DNA of 64,000 nucleotides from Verpa conica (GCA_033030425.1 JAUFSD010000001.1:1860001-1924000); one strand, 5' to 3'. Counted from the first letter of the stretch, positions 1 through 12,082 are shown. Notes: generated by a model not told the origin, from the letters alone. Translations and numbers: made by a program.

Positions 1-1
1 A

Positions 2-1288
2 GATAAGGGTGAGAAGACTGGGGCTGGGGAGTCGTCGGGTGGGAGCCTTGGTAGGACCATGTCTCTGAGGTCTGCTACGAGGGCTACTGCTGGGAGTGGG
101 AACGGGAACGGAAAAGTAGAGAGTAGTACTTCTACAAGGAGGACTGGTATGAGGCCGAGGCCGACGTCAATGTATGGTGCCACGACGTCGAAATCAGACT
201 TAACAGGAATGTCTACTGGTGCTGCCACTGCCCCTGCTGCTGCTACTACTGCTCCTACTACCGGTCCTTCGGGTATCAAGAGACCATCCAGTAGCTCAAA
301 TTCAGGTTCAAATACATCGATTCCACCACCACCTGCACCAGTAAAAGGCCACAAGAAAAGCTCAAGTGTGACATCTGTATCTGTTCAAAATAGCGTTGCT
401 GCGGCCCCTACAGGGGTTAACCCAAATTCCCGGCCAACTACGTCGGGGAGTACAAAGTCCAAACGCCCAGCATTCACTGCCCTAAACCAGGACTTTTCTG
501 CATCTGCCAATCCGAACCCTCCCACAGCACCCCGTTCACGGGCTATTCCGCCAGCACCTCTTGACACGCCCACAATACATGCCCAGACACAGCTTCTTCA
601 GCTGCTTACACTCCATTCGGCATCCACTGCGGTATACCAGCAGCTCATTACATCTGCCACTTCAACCCTAAAAGCTCGCTTTGAGAAGCTCTCTGCCCGT
701 CACTATGATGCACGAGAAACAAGCTTGAAGAAACAAAAGCGTCATAACCTTGACTCCCTCGCGGCTGTCGTTAACAATGTCGTTCCCGGGAAGAAACGCC
801 GTGACACAACAAAAAGCCCTGAGGAGCGTGTTCAGGGGTTCTCAGAGGGTATTAAACGTATCGATGCTATGCGTAGTGGAGAGTTTAGGAGATTGTGTGG
901 TGTTTTTGGTGAATGGATAGCTGGATATAACCCACGTGCTGGTAGTGCTAGCCGTGAGAAGTGGGTTGATGGTATTGGCGAGGCGTGGCGACGAGAGTGT
1001 GTAGGCATTTCGAGACGGTTAGAGGTTTCAATTGCTGGTGTTGATGGTGTAGCTGGTGTATTAGCAGACCATGGTGAGGAAGAGACGATTGTAACAACAG
1101 TAACGAGGGTCGCTGAGGGTTACAAAGATCTTGCAGAGGGAATGCTCGAGGAGGTTGAAATGATGAGGAGAATGGAGGTTGAGGTTGTCGAGCGGGAGCG
1201 TATGGAACTGAAGAGACGTATTTCATTGATTCTGGATGTTGGTGTCGATAGTAGCTACAACAGCGTTGCTGTATGGGCTGCTTGTTGA
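2..1288 (+). CDS. Ser/Thr/Pro-rich coiled-coil protein, 5' end outside window
   Basis: The frame is open to the left edge, so the ATG at position 59 is probably internal and the CDS is 5'-partial. About the first 160 visible residues are low complexity (Gly/Ser/Thr/Pro runs), as in a disordered tail. From about residue 180 (counted from the ATG at 59) the protein becomes helical and charged, with a basic patch (KKQKRH, GKKRRD) and a C-terminal Glu/Arg-rich coiled-coil stretch. I do not recognise the family. The alternation of a basic patch with coiled coil would suit a cytoskeletal or spindle-associated protein, but that is a guess. The stop is followed by a T-rich 3' flank. The next feature is a tRNA on the other strand. 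Confidence 0.75.
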   Translation, partial: DKGEKTGAGESSGGSLGRTMSLRSATRATAGSGNGNGKVESSTSTRRTGMRPRPTSMYGATTSKSDLTGMSTGAATAPAAATTAPTTGPSGIKRPSSSSNSGSNTSIPPPPAPVKGHKKSSSVTSVSVQNSVAAAPTGVNPNSRPTTSGSTKSKRPAFTALNQDFSASANPNPPTAPRSRAIPPAPLDTPTIHAQTQLLQLLTLHSASTAVYQQLITSATSTLKARFEKLSARHYDARETSLKKQKRHNLDSLAAVVNNVVPGKKRRDTTKSPEERVQGFSEGIKRIDAMRSGEFRRLCGVFGEWIAGYNPRAGSASREKWVDGIGEAWRRECVGISRRLEVSIAGVDGVAGVLADHGEEETIVTTVTRVAEGYKDLAEGMLEEVEMMRRMEVEVVERERMELKRRISLILDVGVDSSYNSVAVWAAC

Positions 1289-1593
1289 TTGCAATGTTTT
1301 TCTTTTATTTTCTACGATTTTTTCCTTTTTCTACTTTTCATGATGGAAACGCTTTTTAATGTTGCCAGTGGTCTATTTCTGCTGCGGACGACGATGATGA
1401 TCACGTTGAATGCTCATGCAACTTGATGAACGAGTTATGAATACTGCATACCATATATCCTGGTGGGTAGTGTATGTAGGACGCATAGATGTAAATGAAT
1501 CAATAAACGTTATTAAGATGAAGATTGATGTTTCTGGGGATATTGCATTTCTGAGGTAGTGAATGGCGGAGGATGTCTTTGCCAGTACATATA

Positions 1594-1611
1594 CCGAGTG
1601 ATATTTTGTGA
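1594..1611 (-). repeat. Bipartite motif TCAY-N4-KATCACTCGR, near copy
   Basis: On the minus strand it reads TCAC-aaaa-TATCACTCGG, 12 of 14 fixed positions of the consensus. It lies about 300 bp downstream of the first gene. Confidence 0.6.
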
Positions 1612-2017
1612 AGTAGATTAGTCGAGCCAGTATTCTATAGCTTTACATTCGGAAATAAACCACTATATCCACGAATACCCACCCAAATAGCCTACCCTGC
1701 ATAATGATACTACAGAAAGCCTACAAGGGCATGAAAAACCACGTTTTATAAAAGGGGCTTCTAGAAGACCATATTAAAAGATTGCCTAGCAACAATATCC
1801 AGCCTACATACACTACCAACCAGCATTAGTGAAAGTAAATCGTGGGGGTCAAATTGGTATTATATCGTACTAACCGCGCTCAATATCCCTCCCAGGGTTT
1901 CCCCACTAACGGATGACGTATACACTACACAAATGCATGTTTTACTTACTCGCCCGAGAAAAAAAAACTCCGGTAATACTGATCACTAATAAATCACTCT
2001 TCTTTTTTTTCTTTTTC

Positions 2018-2071
2018 CCTCTTAGGCTAGAATAAATGAATTAATCATAAATACATGCCTCTTAGGCTAGA
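2018..2071 (-). mobile_element. Micro-insertion copy A with 14-bp direct repeats
   Basis: The 14-mer cctcttaggctaga occurs at 2018-2031 and again at 2058-2071. Between them are 26 bp (2032-2057) whose reverse complement begins CATGTATTTATGATTAATTC. The same core recurs at about 31.07, 55.65 and 57.47 kb. The arrangement is that of an inserted sequence flanked by a target-site duplication. Confidence 0.6.
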
Positions 2072-2552
2072 GAGTAGGTAAGTAGCTAGGTTGATAGATC
2101 ATTATAATACTTGGGGTTTGAGGGGAGGGGAGGGTGGTAGGACTACCCTGATTTGGGTAAAGCTCTCTTTTCTTTTGATAGTGGGACTATAAAGGAATGC
2201 TAGAAGTCGACGTAGCAGTATTCTATTCGGTGTTATGGTAGTTATTCTTTTTTTTTATTGGGGGGGAGGGAAGGTGGTTGTATGATATATTACCCGGTCA
2301 AAATGTTTAGCCAACGTTGGATTAGATTAGATTACTGACAACAGTAGCGTCATAAAGGGGGTAAGCTTTTATAATCCTTTATAATCAATCGCTTTTTTTT
2401 TTCAAAGGGGGGGTGGTGGAGAGTGGGGTGTTGTCTCTCCTGCAACTTTGATGAGTATTTAATAGACGCTCATCCACTAGCTCACAACCACCATCACTTT
2501 TGTGGAATGAGATTACTGATGAATGGTGTGGTAAAAAAAGATAACGTTTGCT

Positions 2553-2568
2553 TTCCTTAATTAAGGAA
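2553..2568. repeat. Perfect 16-bp palindrome at the tRNA 3' end
   Basis: TTCCTTAATTAAGGAA is a perfect palindrome starting at the discriminator base of the adjacent minus-strand tRNA gene. A run of seven A (T on the tRNA strand) at 2533-2539 probably terminates polymerase III. Confidence 0.7.
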
Positions 2569-2640
2569 GCCCCACGCGGGGGTCGAACCCGCAACCTTGA
2601 GATTAAGAGTCTCACGCTCTACCGATTGAGCTAGCGAGGC
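2568..2640 (-). tRNA. tRNA-Lys (anticodon CTT)
   Basis: A 72-nt cloverleaf plus discriminator. The 7-bp acceptor stem contains two G-U pairs, the anticodon loop is CTCTTAA, and the T-arm loop is TTCGACC. The B-box GGTTCGACCCC is intact and there is no intron. The sequence is identical to the genes at 19751-19823 and 60592-60664. Confidence 0.97.
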
Positions 2641-3066
2641 GTTGGCGCTGCTTCGTGGTGGCGGTTATATAAGCGTTTTCGTTGAGTATTTTGGGAGGAT
2701 GTCAAATGGAAGTAGTAATATATATTTTTTTCAATACATGTGGTTATATTAGAGATTTCTTGTAGCTTCAAGTAGTAGATTTATACATAAAAAGAAGTTT
2801 ATTGCAGTGCGAGGTCGTTCTTAGGAGAAGTTGTCTAGGAAGGCAATAAGGTCCTTTCTGACGGTTGAGGTCGTGTAGTGAGTACTTTTTTCATATAGGA
2901 CATGCCTTCATTGGAAGGCAAGGCAGTGGTTGCCACAACCTATTTAAAAGAAAACACTAGGGTTAGAAATGAAGAGGTATCGGAAACTAGAGCGGGATTA
3001 CAGGTTCAAACATTCAAGTAATCACGTGTCTCGTCAGTTGTTTCAACAACTGGTAGTCTATAGAGA
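2641..3066. other. Intergenic, nothing recognised
   Basis: This is upstream of the tRNA and downstream of the lectin gene. No feature beyond an AT-rich tract is seen. Confidence 0.5.
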
Positions 3067-4292
3067 TCACAGTTTTAGTAATCCAACTAAGGTTCTCGGA
3101 CACAGAGTAAAGACATACGTTAAAAACCAAGTCTTGTTCCTATCCTCCGCGGTGAGCCGCTTATCAATACAAGCTACCTTCATACCACCGTGGCAACGTT
3201 CTTTGGTCTCTTCGAGTAGGTACCCAGTACTGCAGTACCCAATTGTCCAATTATGGGCTCGGTCAAGCTCGAACTTCCACATATGTTCCCAGAACTTACT
3301 ACTGAGGCCCCCCGATGCGTAGACGCCAGACTCGTTTCTAGTAGTCGGTGGGGCGTTGAGCGGGAAGCTACTAATATCCAGAAACCCCCCAGTGAGTCGA
3401 TTCATGATGCACCATGTGGGACTTGCCGGAGATGTCATGTTGTAAAGATTTGCGTCGACTAAGGTCCATTGGGTGTCCCATGTCTCGCGGTACTGTGATG
3501 GTCGTGTTGATCGAACGATTGGTATTAGTGAAGGTGGGTTATAGGCATATTTGTGACTGAGGACGTTTCCGCTTCCAACATTCTGTATCTGGAACCATCC
3601 TGAGGGAAATGCAGTGATTGGGACAACAAACTCCCACTGTTGTTGCTCGTCCAAAGAGCTACACGTTTGTGTGTACAAGAAATCACTAGAGAAAAACACG
3701 CTGCTCTTGACGTAAACGGCATTTCCGGTACTAGCACTGATTATATGATAGTAGGCTCTACTGTTATGGGGGGAGTTGAACGATATCAGTGTACGTCTAT
3801 CAGTAGATTATCTGGAAAGTGTATTGTATGAAAGATTCTAATTTATCAGAGCTTGTGTTATTGAAGTTACCCACCCATCTGTATTATCTTGAACTCTTTG
3901 AAGCTTCCATGCCTGCCCTACTTCTTTACTGATCGGATAACACACCAACGGCCCTCCCGAGGGATTTCCACGAGAGTCTATGTGCTATTAATTTAGATTC
4001 AGTATTAGCTCGATGAATCATGCTTACCTTTGTGTAGAGCTACACTTGTTCCACAGCAGGTATTTGTGATGTAATATACTGTTTCACTCTCTTCTTCACC
4101 TAGATTAGGAACTGGCTCAACCCACCATATCTGACTGCTGCGGTACAAATTCTCATCTCGAGTGGAGGCTTGTATGTAGCTATGAGATAGGTCTTCGTTG
4201 TTGAACCTTGTGTTTTGAGCGTGAAATACAGCTGATTTCTTTCTATTGCGGATGACGTAGGGGCCAGCGGTAAGCGTGTTTGACATTATCAC
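3067..4292 (-). CDS. Beta-trefoil (ricin-B-type, QxW) lectin-like protein
   Basis: Three exons: 4292-4028, 3977-3875 and 3796-3067, with introns of 50 and 78 nt. Phases fit to give 365 aa. The sequence repeats the hallmark of the QxW beta-trefoil: SSQIWWVEP near residue 50, GQAWKL near 108, QQQWEF, DTQWTL and HMWKFEL in exon 3. Each follows a GN-type turn (SRGNPSGG, STGNAVY, GSGNVL). These folds bind carbohydrate; several fungal members are cytosolic defence or storage lectins. No signal peptide is visible, so a cytoplasmic location is likely. No catalytic chain is fused, so this is only the lectin fold. The second acceptor was chosen because it keeps the FNSPHN..YYH repeat in frame. Sugar specificity cannot be read from sequence. 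Confidence 0.75.
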
Positions 4293-6219
4293 GGTATCAA
4301 TGTTAGTAGTAGCAGCAGTAGTAGTAAGGTGGAGAGGAGTCGTGGCCTACCTTAGAGCTATCGCCAAGCCGTGCGACATACTATGCGGGGAAACAACATA
4401 TTGTCTGGGACAAAAATAACCGACACCCTAAACTGGTTGGTACAACAGCCATTAAAACAAAGACTCTTGGGTAGGCAACGTATATAGTGAATAGACCCAA
4501 GTACCATCTAAAGTACTCTATGAGCACTCTAGGGCTTCTAAAAAAATCTTTAGGATTGTGGTTCCAATTAAAGAGTGGTGTTATAGTAACACTGTGTAAA
4601 AGTTACTTGTACTCATAGATTATGGGTATCCCCAGACAATATAAAACAATTCTGAAGAAGGAGTGCCTGATTTTAGGTCCGCATGTTACGTGACCGATGG
4701 AGATTAGATTAGATGCCTTTCTAAGAGTCTCTTGATCATGCCAGGGGCCTGACTGGTGGATTATCTAGCCCAACAGCTCGTATAAACAAAAAAAATTAAA
4801 TAAAAACCTCCGTCCATCCCTTCCCTCACCCCGTTTTTAGAAGTCTACACATCTTCAGCCTAATTCAAAACATTCGAGACAGTTTAATTATAATTACTGT
4901 CCTCCTCAGAAATTACCGACCCATTTGGGTACTCTCCATATGTATCTCTACGCGTGATGACATAGCTACATGTACATGCAGGCTAGCAACCCCAAAGTAT
5001 AGTACATGTAGGCTTAAGTCAGCCTACAGTGCCTACGCCCCTTTAAGGATAATATTTCACAAGGCTGTCCCGCCTCCCAACCGCCATTCGGGCCATCTTC
5101 CGAGAGGATGCAGTCAACCGAGGTACTAACCCGCGTAAACCCCCGTCGTGATGTAATAAGGCTCTATAATGTAATCATAGTTTATCACTCGAATGAATCA
5201 CATCTACCAAACTCACTCAACGCTACTATTTACTTTTATATACGTAACTGGAAACACCAGAATCTCCCCCCCCTTCTACTTGGTGATCCTATAGAGTCGC
5301 TATAGTTATGAAACAATATATACATCTTGGCAATTCCTTGGCGTATAAGATACAGGGCCAGGTTTCGGAGGGGCCTCCGAGAAAGAAAAAAAAAATACAT
5401 GTATCTCAGTGGCTCTTCGGCTACCTGCTTCCTTAACAATTAGAAAATACATCAGAACTGCCCTACGACAGCAGAAACAACTGTACTTATAAAGCGATAA
5501 TGTGCAAGGTCCCGTAACCTTAGTAGTTTGCCGTTACTGGAAATAGAATCATAACAGGGGTGAAGTATGATAGCCCCCCCCCCCGCGTACGCGTAAGTGC
5601 TTAGGGTATTCGGTAAGGTTTCCCGGGAGTACGGTCGATGTATTATTAAGATAAGGCGGGGTTATAGTGGTATTTTACCTACTATTTGTAAGCTAGAGTT
5701 TTATCATCTTGGTGGGGGTACTCAGAGGAAACGTATTATGAGTAACTTTTAGCACTTATTCAACGCCTGCACGAGAATGCAGGTACGTATATTTTAAATG
5801 CACATATAGCTTTATGCATATATCTATTTCCATAGTACTTAAAAGAGTTGTGGGTAGTCTGAATAGTGCTTAACGAGGGAAAGCCCTTATAGGGCCGGTT
5901 GTAAAGTTGGGACTAGCTACCACTCTCCTTGGTTTGGGCAATGAAGTTACAATAATAAACATAAATGCCATTTACTACTAGGGGTATGGCTCCCCCCGGA
6001 GAATTTGTTCTCATTATTGGGTACTATGGGGACTATTAATGTTTCTACTGTATATGTTATATGTACTTACTGCGCACTATCATAGCCGGTATAAACTCTA
6101 ACGCCTCCCAAAATGCAGAACCCAAAAATTCAAGGAAAGGAAAGGAAAAAAAGATACATGAACGAACGTAGCACTAGGATTAAGAATAAGAGTGAACGTA
6201 CAAATACATTCCCCCACTG
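4293..6219. other. Intergenic region, gene-poor
   Basis: No supported CDS. Contents are an AGT/AGC triplet tract at 4305-4327, one exact bipartite motif (5175-5192), and C and A homopolymers near 5574 and 5388. Confidence 0.5.
5175..5192 (+). repeat. Bipartite motif, exact copy
   Basis: TCAT-agtt-TATCACTCGA, all 14 fixed positions. Confidence 0.75.
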
Positions 6220-7542
6220 TCATCGAGGCTCTGCTATCCCCTTCCCCATTTTTGAAATTAACTCTGCAAGCTCATAAATTCCTTTCCCCTCACTCCTCAT
6301 CTCCTCAAGCCGACCCTCCAACTCCTTCACACGGGCCTTTAACTCCACTCTTTCTTTCTCCCCAGCTTCTCCAACCGCAGCGCAGCACCCCCCACTGCCC
6401 TCTACTACTGCAGCTCTCAGCCTCTCTATATCATTTTTCAACCCTTCAACCTCTTTCCTCAGCACCTTCTCCGCTTTGCATGATCCCCGTTCCAGCTTCC
6501 CAGCATTTTGTACGATTGACCCCCATTGTGCACTACTCCTACGCATCTCAAGACGCATTTCGTCACGCTCGGCCCGTACCTCTAAAAGAGACTCTTCAAG
6601 GCCCTCGACAACACCCATGAGTCTTTCACGCTCATTTGCCAGTGATTCCGTCTCTTCTGTGCATACAAGCAGCTTACGGTCCAATGCGGCCGTGCGTGTC
6701 TGAGATCGATTGAAGGCGGACAAGAGATTTGTGTGCTCAGTATTGAGTGTTGAATGTGCTAGTCTCAGCGTTGACAAAGAGTGCTGTAGATGTGAAAGAT
6801 TTGAAGTATAAGCTGCTTGCTGCTCGTTAGATATCGAGTTGCTCTGTGACTGCTGGCCAGAGGATGTAGACTTTAGTCTGACAAGAAGTCCATAGATAGT
6901 TTCCAGACATGTCGTCAGAGCCTCTATTGACGGGAGCTGTTGCGGGGTTATTTGAGATGTAGGACTGGTACTGGGCGAAGGAGAGCTATTGTTGGTCAAT
7001 TCAATGACTAGACTATGTATTGACAAGACTATAGAAGTAAGAGCATTGGGCGGCTGAGAAGGGAATTGATGCTGCTGCTGCAATGGTGTCGCCGGGCGTG
7101 AAGAAGAGCGTGACTGTGGGAGTGATGGAGGGTGGTGTAGAGGGGGAGGCTGTGGGGGCTGTATGAAGTGGTTGGAGTTGTGGGTCAATGGCTTGATGTA
7201 AGCGCTGCTTAGCACCATATCCCCCACAGCATCTGGTCCCCGCCGATACATACTTCCCCCACTTGCGTCACCACCCCTAACGTCGACGGAGAGGGTTCCT
7301 GAGGACCCTACTCCTGGGAGATATAGTCGGTCCAAGCGTTCGTTTGAGAGCCGCCGCCGTTTACGTGAGGCATGTATGGAAGGTGCCGAGGATGGAATGG
7401 AGGGCCGCCGGTCGGCCATAGCCGAAGGCGCCGGTAACGGCAGTGAAGGCCGTCCATTCAAAAAAGACGGGGGTGTAGCGGGCGATGTGTCTTCCCAAGG
7501 CCGATAAGACGACGGGGTTGGTGGAGCTGGAGGAGGAACCAT
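6220..7542 (-). CDS. Pro/Ser-rich coiled-coil protein
   Basis: Single exon, 440 aa, from the ATG at 7542 (MVPPPAPPTP). The frame is open 91 codons further upstream, but that extension is compositionally odd, so the later Met is preferred. Residues 1-190 are Pro/Ser-rich and disordered, with a nuclear-localisation-like basic cluster (SRKRRRLS) near residue 60. A Gln/Pro stretch follows, then about 200 residues of continuous coiled coil rich in Glu, Arg and Leu. The family is not recognised. The basic cluster and coiled coil would be compatible with a nuclear scaffold, which is inference only. It is convergent with nothing close; 8 kb of gene-poor DNA lies beyond its 5' end. Confidence 0.75.
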   Translation of the reverse strand: MVPPPAPPTPSSYRPWEDTSPATPPSFLNGRPSLPLPAPSAMADRRPSIPSSAPSIHASRKRRRLSNERLDRLYLPGVGSSGTLSVDVRGGDASGGSMYRRGPDAVGDMVLSSAYIKPLTHNSNHFIQPPQPPPLHHPPSLPQSRSSSRPATPLQQQHQFPSQPPNALTSIVLSIHSLVIELTNNSSPSPSTSPTSQITPQQLPSIEALTTCLETIYGLLVRLKSTSSGQQSQSNSISNEQQAAYTSNLSHLQHSLSTLRLAHSTLNTEHTNLLSAFNRSQTRTAALDRKLLVCTEETESLANERERLMGVVEGLEESLLEVRAERDEMRLEMRRSSAQWGSIVQNAGKLERGSCKAEKVLRKEVEGLKNDIERLRAAVVEGSGGCCAAVGEAGEKERVELKARVKELEGRLEEMRSEGKGIYELAELISKMGKGIAEPR

Positions 7543-10026
7543 GATAATGGTGGGGACGAGGCGAGTGCCTCTACAGTGTGAATGAGGGAGGGAAGAGACG
7601 CCGATAGACAGACTGGTCAGTCGGTTTGCAGTGTCGAGATACACCAAGAAGTAGAAGAGAGTGTGTGAGAGGAAGAAGGGGAAAGAGTCTGAAAAGAGAC
7701 CTGCTCTCTCGACTGCTTTTGCTGACAGAATATCCGAAGTGAGCCTCAGAAAATAGGGGGAAGGGCAAGTTGGTAGCAGCAGAGAAATATAACCTGAGGA
7801 GGCGGTCAACACCACAAACCAAAGGATTCCCGTACTTATGTCATGTACAGATCAACAATCCAATGAGTCGAGCGGCGTCTGTACATACGGAGGCGTGGGC
7901 TGCTGCTTACAAGAAAATTCTCCTGCTGCCATTTCCCTGCCTCTGTCGGGGTATGGTAGTTACCTAATAAGTAACAGCCCCCTCCCCCAAAATCACTGGC
8001 CCTTATTATTGTTATTGTTATTCTGTTATCTTGTTATTCTGCTATTCTGCTATTCTGCTATTCACTTGCATTTGCACGGGCTAACTGTCAGTCTTAGATC
8101 ACGCTCTATGGCCCTCGGGATCACCGGCTGGGTGCGCCATACCCAGGAAGTACACCTCCAGCTATGTAGATCGACTCTATAGGAACCTATTGGTACCCCC
8201 GGGTAGATAGATCGGTGTCTGAGTGCTTAAAGATTGTTCACTCGCACATACCTATCACAGCTTTGGTGCTACATGAATGGTACCGGTAGTCGCATGGCTA
8301 CCCTGCAGGCATTAACGTAACCGGTCGATCAATTCACGCGCACCCACTGTCTGTAAAGTACCTATGGCGATAACTAATACTCCGTCAAACAATACTGCGG
8401 TGTCTCTCCGCCCCCCGCGTCTCCTCTTTCTCCTCTTTCAGGTAGGTATCACCTCCATTCCTCTCTTCTTCAGCTTACCGTCACGTCAATTGAAGGCGTT
8501 GTTCCTCGGCAGTGCCGATTTACCCATATTCTTCCTTCCCCCATGGGCTTGTTCCTTGGTCACTTGGGATCCCAGCTGCCGTGACGCACATGGGCTGTGG
8601 GCTCAAGCAGATAGGGCTGCCTTGGCTAGCGTTATGTAATTTTTGTGGACGCCCTTTTACCGCTGACAAAGTCAAAGTCCTTATACAGGGATCCAAGGCC
8701 ATGCAGAAGGATGACGACCGTAAGTTTATAATTAAATGTAGAGGTAAAAAAGAACCCCGAAACGGTCAATGGGGGGGGGACACTGATTGGGCGCAGTCTT
8801 AATAAAAAAAAAGACTGGAAAAAGTCGTTGTCCAAGCAATTTACACACCACTAAGCCTCCAATAAGTCACCTACTCGCATCAAGTGTAACATTAAGTGTA
8901 ACACTGAGGGGAGACACAGAGAAAAAAAGGGAACTGGAAAAGAAGCTCACTGCCGGTCTCCGACGGCACACAGCATCTCCAAGGGGGAGGGGTATAGCAT
9001 GTAATTTCCAAGCGAGGCGCGGGGATAGGTCGGCTGTTTTCTCCTTCTTTTCTTCTTTTCTCTTGATACTTTACTAAAATACACTAGGAGATGAAGTTCC
9101 TGAGGAAAACCAGCACTGGCAAAGAGCAGTCCACGAATTGCCCCCCCCCTTGCAGTCACATTTGTGTTATATGGAGCATTGATATGACTCCCCCCCCTCG
9201 TGGGCTCCTTTTGGCTGATGAATTAATGGGTTTAACAGACCATTACTCACCGAGGGGGTAATTACGTCGTTTAGTCAACATTTCTGGGGTATTAGTTCTC
9301 ACTTGAATTCACTGGTCTGTGCGCGCGATCAGTGTTGCTTGTACAAGCCCTGTGATGGACACTTGTGTTCTAGTTCCTAAATAAGCTATACTTAAAAAAC
9401 AGACGGTAGAATATTTCACCGGTGCACCCCCACAAAACATACCTTGCTAGTTTTGACCACATGTCATATTAGGATAATTAAATGAACTTCTGGAAAATCC
9501 CCCCCTACCCTCTGCAGGGTCACTTACATTGGTGCCCACTTTTAAGCCCTAAAACTTGCATTCCAGTAACCCGAAGAAAGAAAAGGAAGAAAAAAACCGT
9601 GCTGCTACTTATGCACCCTCTTGGTTTATAATGCATTCCTTTGCGGAGTCAGCTCCGAAGGGGGGCAATGATGCAGATTAATAACTGACTGCTAGTATAC
9701 GTAATATATCATGGCTTGGAATTTGCCTTTTGGACAACACCACCAGTGTGGGATGTTCGGGAATTGTCACCCTGTAACCGAATTTGATCTCGATAAGCCC
9801 AGCTTGGGAAATTGTTGTCAATGATAGCCTGTCTCTTCCGGGGTACTTTTCGGCTAAGTATTAGAGCTCTTACAGTCATACTCAGTACCGAGATTTCATT
9901 AAATTTTATTTTGTTGGGACCCAGTTCCTCAGTTCTTATGGACTAGCTACATCTTATTACCTCTTCTTCTACTATAATTCTAACTATTAAATAATCTAAT
10001 TTTCTCATAATCATAATGGCGGAAAA

Positions 10027-10051
10027 TTGAGATTGAGATTGAGATTGAGAT
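10027..10051 (+). repeat. (TTGAGA)4 microsatellite
   Basis: Four uninterrupted TTGAGA units within the gene-poor tract. Confidence 0.85.
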
Positions 10052-10167
10052 ATATTCCCTGATTTACGTTATTATACAACTTTAAGGGCCTACTAGAACG
10101 AGGGAAACTAGATAAAACAACCAAAGCTAATTAACCTAACAACGAGGTTGAATCACAAGGGGTTAAG

Positions 10168-10185
10168 TCGAGTGATCACGTGTGA
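10168..10185 (-). repeat. Bipartite motif, near copy
   Basis: On the minus strand TCAC-acgt-GATCACTCGA, 12 of 14 positions. Confidence 0.55.
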
Positions 10186-12082
10186 ATCTCGATATAAACT
10201 AATCATTGACGTCAAAGTGAACCCCCCCACTCCCCCCACAAGATATAGTATATTCCGAAAAGTTTTCTCTACTCACTGAACTAAAGATCTTCAGGTAGTG
10301 AAACGTACTCTCGGATATGATACATAGATTTCCTGATTTCTTTTTTAGATGCTGTGATAATTAGAAATACATTTGATTAAATCACGCCAGCTAGGTGTCC
10401 TAGGATTATGCCCTTTGATGTAAAGTGATGAAATAACTTGATTTTGATACGGATGCTCACGGATTAGATTACAGAAGCTTAAAGCTTTAGTTATCGAGAG
10501 AGTGGGGGAGTGGGGGGAGCTTTAAAATCATTATTATAGAGTTTGTGAGCGGGGAAAATCGGCCCCAAACACAAGAAGGATGGGAACAGGAGGAGGGGCC
10601 TCTCGGGTCAACCCCCAGATGGGAAATTCGGAACAAAAGAACCGAGATATTGCTATTAATTAAATGAAAAAAGAAAAGAAAAAGGGCATAATACCAATAG
10701 TTAAACCCCAGCGTCCAAGCACTGTCTTGAATCACATTTCAAATAACTCTCTGACGCACCAGGGGCCGGAGAAGAGGGGAGGAAAAAGTAAAGGCTTCAT
10801 GTAAGGTGCTAAATCTAACGGGGAGCATGCTGAGGATCGTGCCGATCAGGATGCACATAGTAGAGTAATCAAACTTACTTGGTTTACTGGTAGATTCCTC
10901 ATTGGCAAAAAAAAAGAATGCATGATAGCACTTATAACCTAATCGCTCAGATCTCCTACTCGTAGCGTCTATTGCACCTGAGGTACGTACTCACACACAC
11001 ACCCGGAAACCAACGTATCAGAAGCTACAGCAATCAGTCTTCCACCGCCTCCCCCCCAAAAAAGGATAACACGAATGATAGGCTGTTTAGACATGAGAAA
11101 AAGTTATTGATTACATAGTTTCGGAACAATCAGCTAGAATAAACGCTTCGACTGCAATGAGTGGAAACGTGGGCGAATCATGGCGCGCGTTTTCTCCATT
11201 ATGGCGTCTTGTCAGAAACCTCGCACACTCTGTTAGCCCGTTGTGCGGCAAAGTCCCATTAAATGGGGGAGGGGAGGGGTTTATATTTAGGGCCCGGGCT
11301 TGAAACTTCAAGAATGATGACGCCTGAGGGCAGAAATATAGTCTTCTGCCTGCATGGGTGCGGCTAATTGGTTGGGCTGATGTAAGAAACATTGATCTCC
11401 TCTTCTCTTTCAAAATACCGCCATAGCACAGTCATGTGGGTGGTACTACTTGCAGATTGTAAGCTCGAGCCTTGAATTCTGTCCTTCACTAGGTATCTAT
11501 GGATCGAAGATCACACATCATAATAGTAAGTGAGCAAAGCGGAGTCGCTAGACGATGGAAGTGCGATTTTGAATATACACCTTTTCCTTTTCTCCGCACA
11601 TCCTATCGCTCATCAACCAGCTTTTATTCAGCTAGTGTTACAAGTATGAGCCTTTTGAAAGTACATACATATATATCCTAGCCAGCTAGCTCCACTTGCG
11701 TTGTTACTAAGAAATCATACGTCAATGAGATCAGACTCAACCCTCCATCTCCATCTCCCCTCTCTCCCACTCTGTTCAATGCCCCACAGGTATCTCCAGC
11801 AAGCGAGTCGGTTTTTTGCGGATTTTCCCGAATCTCGCTTATCCATGCCACAGAGGTATGCCTGCCATATTCGTATCAGCTATAGATGGCTGTTTTTTCC
11901 TTTTTGCCCCGGTTATTGTTCCGATGATTGCCGGACCAGGATGCTGGTGTGCGCAAGGGTGAGAGCTTATTTTTGTGTTCAGGCTCTAGACTCGCCGGTC
12001 TCACAAATAGTTTCGAGGGAATAAGCTAAAGAGGGCTCCCCCCAAAGAGGTGATGAAGTGAATATACAGAGACCATAAATGG

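Larger units (their letters stand above)
1289..2552. other. Intergenic region with one micro-insertion and one bipartite motif
   Basis: No coding region is supported. It contains a bipartite 18-bp motif (1594-1611, minus) and a 26-bp sequence bracketed by a 14-bp direct repeat (2018-2071). It also has homopolymer T and G tracts and a (GATTA)3 run near 2323. Confidence 0.6.

Noticed and set aside
6192..6703. Plus-strand open frames opposite the coiled-coil gene
   Set aside because: They are antisense to a long coherent heptad-repeat frame and have no features of their own.
9215..9235. Possible fifth copy of the micro-insertion core (GATGAATTAAT)
   Set aside because: Only the central 11 bases match and no CATGTA end or flanking repeat is present.
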